A stretch of 44,513 nt of DNA from Cytophagaceae bacterium (GCA_017984215.1 JAGOAA010000017.1:1-44513), one strand, 5' to 3'. Numbered from the stretch's first letter, positions 33,576 to 42,687 are shown. Notes: generated from the letters alone by a model not told the origin. Numbers and translations: made by a program.

Positions 33576-34787
33576 TTAAAGCTTATCCGATAAATACTTC
33601 CATTGTTCATCCACCCAAGCATATAAACAGGAATATTTATACACGGGATTAAATTTAGCCAACGACTGCGCCATTTGGGTCTTATCATTTTTCAAAAGCC
33701 AATACCGCGCCTTCAACAAATAAAACACGTTCAAATTCTGCTTTTCCGGGAAAGTAAACGTGGTACGCAATTCGTCAAACTGATAATTTTCCATCAAATC
33801 AATCAACGTGATGTCCCGACCAAAAAGCTCTTGTAAGCGGTAAAAAAACACAATAAAAAACAATTGATCCTTGACGGTAAGCATGCCCTCAAACAATTGA
33901 TTACAGATTTTGCTATCATCCTTCAGCATCAAATTCCATGCAGCTAATCGCCCTTTCAATATCGGATGATAAGAAATTCTTTTCGATGCAAAAAGCGCAT
34001 TGCAATGATCCAACAATTCGTTGGCCAGCGGAATTTGTTGTTGTAAAACGGCCAGTTGAACTTGCATTAATAGCTTGAATAGCTCCATATCTTCCACTTG
34101 GTCGACAGAAACGGCCTGAAGCCAACGGCCATAATAGTCTGTTAAGGCATCCTCATCCACAAATAATTGCAATAAAATGCGCTGTGCCATTTCATTGGTG
34201 GGCATTAATTGAGCCACAAAATCAATGACAGCTTGATTCCCTTGTTTACTTTGAACAAAGATGGATTGAAAAGCAACATACAATTTCCAGCCAATTTCCT
34301 CTTTGTCAAGATCAAATCTCGTTTCAAAAATGGCTTTCAATAAATCAAAATTCTCAACCTCAATGCATAAATCCACAATGGATTTTAACTGATAGACCTC
34401 TTCCCAGGTCGCCAACTGAAAATCACCAATGATGCGTAGAATTAGCTCATCATCATGTTGAATTTGTAATCGGTTTAAGATCAACACATCGTTTAAAAAA
34501 TCAACTTCAAATTGGTTGACGGCCAACTGGAAATTCGCAAAATCCGGATAGCCTAAACTTTTGCTGATGGAATCTAAGGTAAATCGAGAGGCCTGATTGG
34601 AGCCCTTAATGATACCAAAAAGTCTACGTAAGGTATTGTATGAAATTGAGATTCGAGATTGGTTCAAAAGCGCCTCACTAAACTGTTGGCAAGCATAAGA
34701 ATCTACCAAATGGAAACCGTATACTTCATGAATTAATTTCATAAACCACTTTTTCTCATGAAACGAGATAGGTATAGATGCAGGCAT
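33576..34787 (-). CDS. Orphan HTH-like N-terminal protein, function unknown
   Basis: A 403-residue cytoplasmic protein. The first 90 residues contain a pattern found at the N-terminus of many Bacteroidota orphan proteins (ISISYNTLRRLFGIIKG, RFTLDSISKSLGYPDFANF), which looks like a helix-turn-helix. The rest is helical, like a TPR or ankyrin-like solenoid, without a recognisable motif. No signal peptide. The start may be the ATG at 34787 or the Met at 34742 (MKLIHEVYGF). A tandem 12-base repeat stands about 113-144 bases upstream. Confidence 0.7.
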   Translation of the reverse strand: MPASIPISFHEKKWFMKLIHEVYGFHLVDSYACQQFSEALLNQSRISISYNTLRRLFGIIKGSNQASRFTLDSISKSLGYPDFANFQLAVNQFEVDFLNDVLILNRLQIQHDDELILRIIGDFQLATWEEVYQLKSIVDLCIEVENFDLLKAIFETRFDLDKEEIGWKLYVAFQSIFVQSKQGNQAVIDFVAQLMPTNEMAQRILLQLFVDEDALTDYYGRWLQAVSVDQVEDMELFKLLMQVQLAVLQQQIPLANELLDHCNALFASKRISYHPILKGRLAAWNLMLKDDSKICNQLFEGMLTVKDQLFFIVFFYRLQELFGRDITLIDLMENYQFDELRTTFTFPEKQNLNVFYLLKARYWLLKNDKTQMAQSLAKFNPVYKYSCLYAWVDEQWKYLSDKL

Positions 34788-34899
34788 AAAATAGATTTAG
34801 AACTTGGAATCAATTTAGTATTTAATTGATGATTTAACCAAATCCCCGAACTGCCAAAACGCTTTTCGGCATCAAACTTATTCGAAATCCCTTACTTGA

Positions 34900-34931
34900 A
34901 CTCATTTGGACAAGCATGTACTCATTTGGAC
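34900..34931. promoter_or_regulatory. Tandem 12-bp direct repeat with 20-bp period
   Basis: ACTCATTTGGAC occurs at 34900-34911 and again at 34920-34931, exact copies two helical turns apart. It lies upstream of the HTH-like gene and downstream of the Rieske gene, and could be a paired binding site. Confidence 0.45.
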
Positions 34932-34957
34932 CACCGGGATTCACGACGAACCGCTAA

Positions 34958-35452
34958 CTAAACTTTCGTGATTTTTAGAAATTGTTTGTAGGCAACAACG
35001 TTAAACCGAAGCAATCCGCCCGAAATACTGTTTGAGCCACAAGAAACCGTATTTACCTCCGTAATGTTGTACGAATTCCCATGGTTTTCACACTTAAAAC
35101 GTCCATTCACAAAGACCCAAGCACCCCGGATTCCTTGATGTGGACAGCAATTACTAAAGGCTTTTAGTGTCTTTTCATCGGTACGTACAAGCAGTACCCC
35201 CGCGTCCAGGATATTGACGTAAGCTAGATTGTTTCCTAGCTTTGAAAAATCAGGATTTGACAGGTTCACAAAAACCAAGTTGCCTTCTTGAAAATACCCT
35301 TCCCCGTTGTATTTCGTGGATACCCTTTCGAATTCCTGAATTTCTTTGGCGGACAAATCCGTCACAGGTTCATTCGCTTGTACACAGGCATTCGCTAGGG
35401 CGAAAATAGCCATCGAGGGGCAGAGATGTTGAACAAAATCGCGTCGCTTCAT
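34958..35452 (-). CDS. Exported Rieske 2Fe-2S protein
   Basis: A 164-residue protein with a Tat-type start (MKRRDFVQHLCPSMAIFAL). The Rieske cluster ligands are present: Cys-Pro-His in NCCPHQGIRGAW and Cys-x2-His in FKCENHGNSYN. Such proteins carry electrons in periplasmic oxidoreductases. The start was set at MKRRDF (35452) because the preceding five codons add nothing and the -7 element TAATTTTG lies at 35465-35472. Divergent from the DUF1800 gene with 29 bases between starts. Confidence 0.87.
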   Translation of the reverse strand: MKRRDFVQHLCPSMAIFALANACVQANEPVTDLSAKEIQEFERVSTKYNGEGYFQEGNLVFVNLSNPDFSKLGNNLAYVNILDAGVLLVRTDEKTLKAFSNCCPHQGIRGAWVFVNGRFKCENHGNSYNITEVNTVSCGSNSISGGLLRFNVVAYKQFLKITKV

Positions 35453-35464
35453 GGCGGCAAGAAA

Positions 35465-35472
35465 CAAAATTA
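35465..35472 (-). promoter_or_regulatory. -7 element TAATTTTG of the Rieske gene
   Basis: Exact TAnnTTTG match on the minus strand, 12 bases before the ATG at 35452. No TTTG at 19-20 bases, so the -33 part is weak. The sequence lies between the two divergent start codons, so both genes must share regulatory sequence. Confidence 0.45.
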
Positions 35473-35481
35473 TTTGATAAA

Positions 35482-37251
35482 ATGAACAAACAGGTTCCCA
35501 CGAACAAAACCAAACAACCGGACTTGGTGGCCCTTTTTCAAAAAGAGCATATTCAATTCGAAGCCATTGGAATCAAAAAGGATCGATCGATTAATTCCAC
35601 GAAAGGCCTAACGCCTTATGCTGGCGATTTCGGTGTTGCCGAACGGAAACATCTCCTGAATCGAACGTTGATTGGCTATAGTCACACCAGTTACACGAAA
35701 ATTCAAAACCTGAACCTCACGGCTTGCATGGATATGCTATTAAGTCCTGAGAAGGCCTTTGATTTACCCATCAACGACTATTATCTGGATATCATCGATA
35801 ATCCAGACGAGGTAAAAGGGGACGTCCCACGTGGAGCCGTTTGGGTAAATGCCACCGAAGTCAATCAGGGTGGGGCGCGATGGGTTTCCTTGAAAGCATG
35901 GATGCTCAAGCAATTTAATCAGCAGTCAACCTCCATTCACTGGCGTATGGTGCTGTTCTACAACAATTTGTTGGTCAGCTCCATTCAGAATGCGGGTATC
36001 TCAAAAAATGCCTTTTATTACGTAGATACCCTGTTTAAACTATCGCTTGGCAATTTCAAGGAATTGATTTACCAAGTAACCATTGATCCTTCCATGCTCA
36101 TTTACTTGAATGGAAATCAAAATAACAAATACGCGCCGGATGAAAACTACGCTCGGGAATTACAAGAATTATTCACGGTAGGCAAGGGGCCAAATTCCAA
36201 ATACACGGAAAAAGATGTGGCTGAAATGGCCAGACTTCTCACGGGCTGGCAATTTGATTGGGAAAAGACCAAAACAACCGAAGGACGCGCCATTGTCAAA
36301 AACAACTTTGGCATACACGACACAGGGGATAAACAGTTTTCAGAATTTTACGGCAATAAAAAAATCACCGGTTCCTCAAACCCTGACCGAGCCGAAGGAG
36401 AACTTAGAGAAGCCATCGATATGATTTGTGCCACCGACGAAATGTCGAAATACATTTGTCGGCGAGTATACAGTTTTTTCGTGAATCCAAGCATCGATGC
36501 AGCAACAGAGGATTTGATTATCACACCTTTGGCAAAAATATTCAAAGATGCCAAATTTGAAATTCTACCTGTATTACGAACGCTACTGAGCAGTGAGCAC
36601 TTCTTTGATAAGATCCATCAAAAAACCATGGTCAAATCGCCCATGGATTTTGTCGTAGGCCTCCTCAAGGAATTTGAGTTGCCATTACTCGACAACCTAT
36701 ACCGACCCTTTCCCAAGGGCAGCGATGGAATCTATTACGAGTTTAAACGACTCAATGGAATTCAGAATGCCATGATCAGTTTAGGTATGAACATCGGCGA
36801 TCCACCGAGTGTATCCGGTTGGCCTGCGTATTACCAAGCTCCCGCCTACGATCTATTTTGGATAAATTCAGAAACGATCATCAAACGGGCACAGTTTACG
36901 GATGCACTTTTCAATTGGGGACAAGGCGTTTACTACAACGGTACCACGAAAACCTATGCGCAAGTACGCGCGAATTTGGCAAGCTATTTACGCCAATTCA
37001 ATAATCCGGCGGATTTGGAAGGTTTAGTCGACCAACTTGTCGACAGGCATATTGGCATGAGCATTAGCTCGGATAATCGCCAACTCATCCTGAGCCAAAT
37101 CATGCAAGGGAATTCGAACTTGAGCTATTGGTCGGAACTTTGGAATGCCTATGCGGCAAATCCATCCGCTGAAAATAGCTCACTGATTCAGAATCGCATT
37201 GCGAAGGGCTTGAGCTTAATTTATCAATTAGGAGAATCACAATTATTTTAA
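35482..37251 (+). CDS. DUF1800 domain protein
   Basis: A 589-residue protein of the DUF1800 family, recognisable by AERKHLLNRTLIGY, WVSLKAWMLKQF, MVLFYNNLLVS, YLNGNQNNKYAPDENYARELQELFTVGKG, YTEKDVAEMARLLTGW and the final SGWPAYYQAP and LLSP-type parts. The biochemical role is unknown. It is nearly always paired with a DUF1501 gene, as here: TAATG joins the stop to the next start. No obvious signal peptide; the N-terminus MNKQVPTNKTKQPDL is hydrophilic, so it may reach the outside by another route or stay inside. Confidence 0.88.
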   Translation: MNKQVPTNKTKQPDLVALFQKEHIQFEAIGIKKDRSINSTKGLTPYAGDFGVAERKHLLNRTLIGYSHTSYTKIQNLNLTACMDMLLSPEKAFDLPINDYYLDIIDNPDEVKGDVPRGAVWVNATEVNQGGARWVSLKAWMLKQFNQQSTSIHWRMVLFYNNLLVSSIQNAGISKNAFYYVDTLFKLSLGNFKELIYQVTIDPSMLIYLNGNQNNKYAPDENYARELQELFTVGKGPNSKYTEKDVAEMARLLTGWQFDWEKTKTTEGRAIVKNNFGIHDTGDKQFSEFYGNKKITGSSNPDRAEGELREAIDMICATDEMSKYICRRVYSFFVNPSIDAATEDLIITPLAKIFKDAKFEILPVLRTLLSSEHFFDKIHQKTMVKSPMDFVVGLLKEFELPLLDNLYRPFPKGSDGIYYEFKRLNGIQNAMISLGMNIGDPPSVSGWPAYYQAPAYDLFWINSETIIKRAQFTDALFNWGQGVYYNGTTKTYAQVRANLASYLRQFNNPADLEGLVDQLVDRHIGMSISSDNRQLILSQIMQGNSNLSYWSELWNAYAANPSAENSSLIQNRIAKGLSLIYQLGESQLF

Positions 37252-39344
37252 TGAAGGGAATGAACAGACGGAATTTTTTACACAACATGGCACATCTAGC
37301 CGCCATGCCCTCTTTTTTACCCGGTTTGGGACAATTGGAGCTTTCAAACCTGCTAAGCAGTACCGCCGAAGCAGGTAAAATCTTGGTTATCGTCCGACTC
37401 AACGGCGGAAATGATGGCTTGAATACCTTAATGCCCATGGAACAATATGGTCAATTAAAGACCATTCGGCCTAGCGTCATTCTCCCTGAAAACAAATACC
37501 TCCCGGTCGCGGGAACCAGTTTAGGATTCCATCCTGCCATGGCGGGCATGAATACCTTGTTGAGCGAAAAGAGACTTGCGGTCGTGCAATCCGTGGGATA
37601 TACCAAACCCAATTTTTCACACTTTCGGTCGACGGATATTTGGATGTCGGGCACGGATACTGACCAATATGAGAGTTCGGGCTGGATGGCACGTTATTTG
37701 GAAAGCCAACATCCATCGTATCCAAATACTTATCCAAATCCGAACTTCCCTCATCCACTTTCCATTGAGTTAGGCGGCGAATCGAGTTTACTTTTTCAAG
37801 GGCAAAATTCGTTTACCAGCTTAATCTATTCGAATCCGGATCAGTTTTATAATTTGATCAATCCCTTCGTTAATACCTATCCAAGCACGATTCAGGGTTC
37901 TCGTTTAGCCTATTTGCAGTTAATCGGGAAACAATCGCAGGTGTATGGCTCTGTCGTACAGTCCGCTTTTCGTTCCGGTACGACACCTTTCGCCTTTGCG
38001 GAAAATGACTTAGGCAATCAATTTAAAATTGTTCAAAAGCTGATTTCAGGGGGATTGCAGACGCGGGTTTACATGGTCCAACTGACCGGATTTGATACGC
38101 ACAGCAAGCAGGTGGATACACAAGATGCAACCAAAGGCCAGCATACTTATTTGTTGAAACAAGTGAATGATGCCATCGTGACCTTCATGAAAAACTTGGA
38201 CGCTCAAAATTTAGGGGATCGCGTTGTAGGGGTTACGCTCTCTGAATTTGGGCGGACAGTTCATTCCAATGGGAGTACCGGAACCGATCACGGGACCGTA
38301 GCACCGATGTTCGTTTTTGGAAATTCGGTCAAAGGCGGCGTGATAGGGGCTAATCCGAAAATTCCATTGGATTATCGGACGAGTGATGAGTTGACGGCCA
38401 ACTACGATTTCCGACAAGTCTATGGATCTTTATTGAATCAATGGATGGGCAATGACCCTAAAGCGACGAATGAAGTCTTATTTAAGGAATTCCCAAAGGT
38501 TCAATTGATCAAATTATTCAATGATTCCGATGGGGATGGGGTCGCAGATGCGAATGATTTATGCCCGGCCACGCCGATAGGCGCTGTGGTGGATATCAAT
38601 GGCTGTGAGGTGTTTAGTATGCCCGTAAATAATTATGCGCTCCAAATGTTAGCGACAACGTGTCCCGGCATGAGCAATGGAGCCATGAAAATCGATTTCA
38701 CAGATAAGAAATACAATTATGTATTGGATGTGAAGGGTCCAGCGAATTTTGCACAAACACTGAAATCAAGTGCGGGTGCGAGTCAATTGTTGGAAAAACT
38801 AGCGATTGGTAATTACCAACTGAGCATCAGCATCGAGGGACAGAAAACCTACTTACAACGTTTCGATTTTCAAATCACAGAACCGGCAAGTTTGATTGTT
38901 CAATCAATTGTACGTGCAGAAAGCAATCGGGTGGAACTTGAATTATCAGGTGCGAAGCAATATTATATTCAGTTAAACCAAAAGATCTACGAGATTAATG
39001 AATCAAATTGGTCAGGGGAGTTGGCGAAAGGTACTAACCTGATCAAAGTCTGGACCGATCAAGCCTGTCAGGGAAATTTCTACAAGGAAATATACCAGTC
39101 GGAGCAAATCCGTTGCTTCCCTAATCCCTGCGAAAATGACCTAAACATCTATGTCAGTGGTCAAGATCGCGAAGTTCAGATCGCTTTATTTCAACTGAAT
39201 GGTTCGAAAGTCATTTCGATGTATCAACAACCCGACGCGAATCGAGTGGTCAAATTAGACCTGAGTGGTCAATCTGCGGGAATTTACCTGGTACAAGTCA
39301 CAGGAAACACAGTAAATCAACAAGCCAAAATTGTCAAAAAATGA
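37251..39344 (+). CDS. DUF1501 protein with type IX secretion sorting domain
   Basis: A 697-residue exported protein. The N-terminus (NRRNFLHNMAHLAAMPSFLPG) is a Tat-like signal. Residues about 40-420 are the DUF1501 domain, related to sulfatases/alkaline phosphatases (IVRLNGGNDGLNTLMPM, SEFGRTVHSNGSTGTDHG). Near 424-438 is a calcium-binding thrombospondin-3-like segment DSDGDGVADANDLCP, then a beta region, and the last 75 residues (CFPNPCENDLNIYVSGQ, GIYLVQVTGN) are a type IX sorting domain, which predicts export through the PorSS and attachment to the surface. Start overlaps the DUF1800 stop; MNRRNF at 37260 is an alternative. The fibronectin-like lipoprotein gene overlaps its end by four bases. 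Confidence 0.9.
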   Translation: MKGMNRRNFLHNMAHLAAMPSFLPGLGQLELSNLLSSTAEAGKILVIVRLNGGNDGLNTLMPMEQYGQLKTIRPSVILPENKYLPVAGTSLGFHPAMAGMNTLLSEKRLAVVQSVGYTKPNFSHFRSTDIWMSGTDTDQYESSGWMARYLESQHPSYPNTYPNPNFPHPLSIELGGESSLLFQGQNSFTSLIYSNPDQFYNLINPFVNTYPSTIQGSRLAYLQLIGKQSQVYGSVVQSAFRSGTTPFAFAENDLGNQFKIVQKLISGGLQTRVYMVQLTGFDTHSKQVDTQDATKGQHTYLLKQVNDAIVTFMKNLDAQNLGDRVVGVTLSEFGRTVHSNGSTGTDHGTVAPMFVFGNSVKGGVIGANPKIPLDYRTSDELTANYDFRQVYGSLLNQWMGNDPKATNEVLFKEFPKVQLIKLFNDSDGDGVADANDLCPATPIGAVVDINGCEVFSMPVNNYALQMLATTCPGMSNGAMKIDFTDKKYNYVLDVKGPANFAQTLKSSAGASQLLEKLAIGNYQLSISIEGQKTYLQRFDFQITEPASLIVQSIVRAESNRVELELSGAKQYYIQLNQKIYEINESNWSGELAKGTNLIKVWTDQACQGNFYKEIYQSEQIRCFPNPCENDLNIYVSGQDREVQIALFQLNGSKVISMYQQPDANRVVKLDLSGQSAGIYLVQVTGNTVNQQAKIVKK

Positions 39345-40054
39345 TACGATATAGCCTCATTCTAGTGCTAAGTTTATGTTTAATATCCTGCGGGTCGGCG
39401 CCGTCAGAAGCGCCAACCCCAGTAACACCTGCGCCCCCAGAAAAGGCACCTGATGCGGTGGAACTGAGTAAACCCTTGAATAATACGACCTGTTTGGAGG
39501 CTGTGAATACGAATCAGATCCAGTTTACCTGGACGACGGTTCCTAGCGCTAGCAGTTATGAGATCAAGATTACGAATCTAAAGACCAATGTGACTGAGAC
39601 GAAGGCGGCAGCGACAAGTCCAGCCTTAATCAGTTTGACGGCAGGGGAGACCTATGCGTGGTCGGTTGTTTCAAAATCGAGCAAAACGACTTTAACGGCT
39701 ACATCGCCCAGCTGGAAATTTTTCTTTGCAGGAACAGGGGAGAGCTCATCCGCGCCTAATCCCGCCCAGTTGCTATCACCGCTCTCCGGAGAATCTGTTG
39801 ATGCCTTAAATGGACAAATAAAGCTTAGTTGGAAAGCCACCGACGCCGACACGCCGCAAGAATCCTTAAGCTATGAGATTTACATCGGCGAAGATTTTGC
39901 CAAAGTAGCCTTGAATGATGTGCCTAAAGTAAAATCTGCGACAAATAGCGTTTCGGTGCCCGTCCAATCGGGTAAAATCTATTATTGGATGGTGAAAACG
40001 ATGGATAGTAAATCGGCGAGCTATTCGTCGGTGAATGGCTTTCGGGTGAATTAA
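39341..40054 (+). CDS. Lipoprotein with fibronectin type III-like domains
   Basis: A 237-residue lipoprotein with lipobox LISC (Cys17), a proline- and alanine-rich linker (about 20-40), and two FN3-like domains (PLNNTTCLEAVNTNQIQFTW...; LLSPLSGESVDALNGQIKLSW...). It overlaps the DUF1501 gene by four bases, forming the last gene of the DUF1800-DUF1501 operon. It may hold partner proteins at the outer membrane. Its stop codon shares four bases with that of the converging HNH gene. Confidence 0.82.
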   Translation: MIRYSLILVLSLCLISCGSAPSEAPTPVTPAPPEKAPDAVELSKPLNNTTCLEAVNTNQIQFTWTTVPSASSYEIKITNLKTNVTETKAAATSPALISLTAGETYAWSVVSKSSKTTLTATSPSWKFFFAGTGESSSAPNPAQLLSPLSGESVDALNGQIKLSWKATDADTPQESLSYEIYIGEDFAKVALNDVPKVKSATNSVSVPVQSGKIYYWMVKTMDSKSASYSSVNGFRVN

Positions 40055-41097
40055 ACAGCTTGATAGAATTGAAACCCATTATTATTCGCAATCGTAATTA
40101 ATGGCTGTAACGTATTCAGTAATGCATCCTTTGATAAAGAATTAAGACTTGGCGAAATAGGCAAATAATCTTCCAAAAATCGATTTTGTGGACTTTGTAC
40201 TTTGACAATTTCAAACGCTTGATTTTGAAGTTGGTAAAACGCATCAAAATGCGTTTTAATGTTTGGTAGGTAATTGGATTTTCTTGAATTCTCCGACTTA
40301 TCGATTGGATACAGATTCCAAATCAAATCATGCGAAACAAATGAATAGGGGACAAAGTGATCGATAGAATAGTTCCTGTTCTCGAGGCTTAATCGCTTTC
40401 CTGTATAAATGCAATCAATGGAACCTAACTCCTGAAAAACCAATTTCCAATAAAGATTGGTCTGCTGGCTTAACCCATTCCGAGCGGCATCCTTGATTAA
40501 TTTATTGGGAATATCGGGAACATTGGGGTTTCTGGCTTGCAGGTAAAGTGATAAATTCCAGTAACAAAAGTCTTTAATCAATTTGGCGTTCTGCTTTAGA
40601 AAGTCAAGCCATGTGGGATTTATGGAAATTCTATCTTGATACAGTGCATATAAACAGTCCTGTTCAAAGCTTTGGGATCTTACAATAATTTCCTTTTGCG
40701 TTTGTTTGGGGAACCAACTCGACAAAAACCAATGTGGTACATTCCTACCTAAATGCTTCAACAAGGAATGTGTGCTTTTATTCGGAGAGGATTCTAAAGC
40801 CTGAGTAATTTCCTCTTTAGATGAATGCATCGATAAATGCGGCTCTAGCTGAAGAATCTGTTTGACTAATTCTTGTAATTGATCCGCCTTTCCAAAAGAA
40901 ACATGAAAATAATTGATTGTAAACCATGAATTACTAATCATCCGAGCATATAAATGCGTCATAGGGATTTCCATTTGTCCTTTTTCAACCAATTCAACTA
41001 TTGAAATCAACCAATAAAACTTATACGTTGCTGTTGTACTATTGAATACTGCAACGAGCTTTTCGATACCTAAGGACCTGAAATATTGGGACATCAA
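40051..41097 (-). CDS. HNH endonuclease domain protein
   Basis: A 348-residue cytoplasmic protein with an HNH nuclease domain in its C-terminal third: CIYTGKRL (229-236), IDHFVPYSF with Asp246 and His247, HDLIWNLYPIDKSENSRKSNYLP with Asn261 and Asn270. The expected metal-coordinating and catalytic His and Asn are present; a second Cys of the usual CxxC is replaced by Thr. The N-terminal 220 residues are helical and unidentified; a recognition domain is plausible. Such stand-alone proteins occur in defence islands, but nothing else here proves defence. It runs opposite to the lipoprotein gene and its stop overlaps by four bases. Confidence 0.8.
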   Translation of the reverse strand: MMSQYFRSLGIEKLVAVFNSTTATYKFYWLISIVELVEKGQMEIPMTHLYARMISNSWFTINYFHVSFGKADQLQELVKQILQLEPHLSMHSSKEEITQALESSPNKSTHSLLKHLGRNVPHWFLSSWFPKQTQKEIIVRSQSFEQDCLYALYQDRISINPTWLDFLKQNAKLIKDFCYWNLSLYLQARNPNVPDIPNKLIKDAARNGLSQQTNLYWKLVFQELGSIDCIYTGKRLSLENRNYSIDHFVPYSFVSHDLIWNLYPIDKSENSRKSNYLPNIKTHFDAFYQLQNQAFEIVKVQSPQNRFLEDYLPISPSLNSLSKDALLNTLQPLITIANNNGFQFYQAV

Positions 41098-41149
41098 AAA
41101 TAGGGGTTTAACGGATAAACAATAACATGATAAAATTCATTTTAACAAC

Positions 41150-41544
41150 CTAGGATAACAATGAAATATCCGCTAATTCCTTACCTATACTTTGGACCCC
41201 ACGGATAATTTTCTCGGATTGTTTGGCAGAAGGTTGCTTTTTCCCTCGGACATATTGAGATAAAAGTGATGGATTCATCCCAATTCGTTTGGCCAGAAAA
41301 TTGGCATTTATGACTTTGTAAAATTGAAAAAACTGCTTAAAATCTAAATTTAGAGCTTGATTTGATCCATCGTAACTTGTTTTCCCTCGTCTTCTAAGGC
41401 TAAATTCAACGCCTCAAGCAAATTCATATACAGTTCGGGTATCTGTTGAGCAGTTGTGTACACATGCATAGATTCCACAAATGCAGCATACCCTGTACTT
41501 GTTTTTTCGACACAGACATCTATCTTTTTTGCTACGATTTTCAT
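41150..41544 (-). pseudogene. hicB: hicB antitoxin, split by a frameshift
   Basis: The first part (41350-41544, 64 residues) is the HicB-like fold (MKIVAKKIDVCVEKTSTGYAAFVE...). After MDQIKL a stop codon appears, but in another frame the family's C-terminal helix-turn-helix continues at once: NLDFKQFFQFYKVINANFL, then AKRIGMNPSLLSQYVRGKKQPS, ending at a TAG at 41150-41152. The two parts join correctly if one CT of a CTCT run (minus strand, near 41360) is removed, so a 2-bp duplication is the likely cause. The N-terminal part alone may still bind HicA, while DNA binding is lost unless the frame is restored. An assembly error is possible. Confidence 0.75.
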
Positions 41545-41551
41545 GTTTTGC

Positions 41552-41737
41552 TTATTTTATCCCTGCTTGCTTAAATAATACTTTGGCTAAACCTTTACTT
41601 AATTCTTGACTCCCGTGATTCGGAAAAATGATGAATCCAGGTTTTGATAAATGCCGCAACTTTACATGTGAACCTTTTTGTGAGACAGGATACCAGCCAT
41701 CCCAAATTAGTATTCGATAAGCCTCCGAACATTTCAT
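41552..41737 (-). CDS. hicA: HicA toxin, mRNA interferase
   Basis: A 61-residue protein with the double-stranded-RNA-binding-like HicA fold: GWYPVSQKGSHVKLRH, with the catalytic His in GSHVKL, and the final IIFPNHGSQELSKGLAKVLFKQAG. It cleaves mRNA when free of HicB. It precedes hicB by seven bases, the typical order and spacing. The gene is intact, while its partner antitoxin is frameshifted. Confidence 0.9.
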   Translation of the reverse strand: MKCSEAYRILIWDGWYPVSQKGSHVKLRHLSKPGFIIFPNHGSQELSKGLAKVLFKQAGIK

Positions 41738-41897
41738 AGCAAGGTAAATTAAAATATACTTTAAGGCAATTTAATTCAGCATAAATTTTGGCTCAGAAAT
41801 CTTCAAGTCGAGTCATAAATCGAGGAAAGCCAATATTAATGGAATAAAGTAATACTGCGTTCGGGAAAACTGATAATATTCAAACAATATAAGTTTG

Positions 41898-41913
41898 TGA
41901 GTTAGCTAACTCA
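41898..41913. promoter_or_regulatory. Perfect 16-bp palindrome in a 326-base gap
   Basis: TGAGTTAGCTAACTCA is self-complementary over all 16 bases. It lies in the gap between the divergent hicA and PNPOx-like genes, about 160 bases from hicA and 150 bases from the other start, and may be an operator. I see no gene in the rest of this stretch, which is AT-rich. Confidence 0.35.
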
Positions 41914-42063
41914 AATAGGGATAGGCTAGAACCTCAATTCAATTATACGACATATCGAACGAACGGATAAAATACTTCAATTTAAATGCTTGAAAAAAAT
42001 CGTTCAACATTATTCTATATTGATATTAAAATAACATTTAGCGTATCTATTCGTTAAACTTAG

Positions 42064-42687
42064 ATGACGAAAATAGCGGAACAGATTAACATCAATTACA
42101 TCGATTCAAATTTAGAAGAACTTGAACAAGATGCGTGGGACCGACTATTCAGAGGAGCTACCAAAAGTAGAGACCCCTTTCATACGCCATGTGTCGCGAC
42201 CATCAATCAGGGAGATGTTAGTATCCGCACGGTTGTGCTACGTAAAGCAATACCCTCAGCAAAAGAACTACGCTTTCATACAGACATTCGAAGTAGAAAA
42301 TGGGCGGAATTAGAACAAAATAATTCGATCAGTGCGTTATTTTATGATGCATCCGCACGCATTCAATTACGCGTGAAAGGAAAAGCCATCCTTCATGTGA
42401 ATAATGAAATTACTTCCGAAGCATGGCAAAAAACCACGTTATCCAGTAGGAAATGTTACCTAACAGAATTTAGTCCTTCAAGCTTTACGGAATCATCCAC
42501 CAGTGGATTATCGGAAGATATTGAGCAAGAGAATTTTACCCTTTTGGAAAGTGAAGTGGGCCAAAAGAATTTTGGCATCGTTTCAATCAAGGTTGAATCC
42601 ATCGATTGGTTGTGGCTAAACCACGCGGGCCATCGAAGAGCATTCTTTGACTATAAAAATGATTCGTATCAATGGATGATACCTTAA
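42064..42687 (+). CDS. Pyridoxamine 5'-phosphate oxidase family protein (FMN split barrel)
   Basis: A 207-residue cytoplasmic protein with the flavin split-barrel of the PNPOx family: FHTPCVATINQGDVSIRTVVLRK, LRFHTDIRSRKWAELEQN and the final IVSIKVESIDWLWLNHAGHRRAFFDY. The true PdxH C-terminal signature is not convincing, so it may be a relative acting on other flavin substrates. Single gene, divergent from hicAB. Confidence 0.82.
   Translation: MTKIAEQININYIDSNLEELEQDAWDRLFRGATKSRDPFHTPCVATINQGDVSIRTVVLRKAIPSAKELRFHTDIRSRKWAELEQNNSISALFYDASARIQLRVKGKAILHVNNEITSEAWQKTTLSSRKCYLTEFSPSSFTESSTSGLSEDIEQENFTLLESEVGQKNFGIVSIKVESIDWLWLNHAGHRRAFFDYKNDSYQWMIP

Noticed and set aside
41340-41375. Programmed ribosomal frameshift in hicB
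   Set aside because: No X XXY YYZ slippery heptamer or obvious stimulatory structure at the junction; a CT duplication explains it better.
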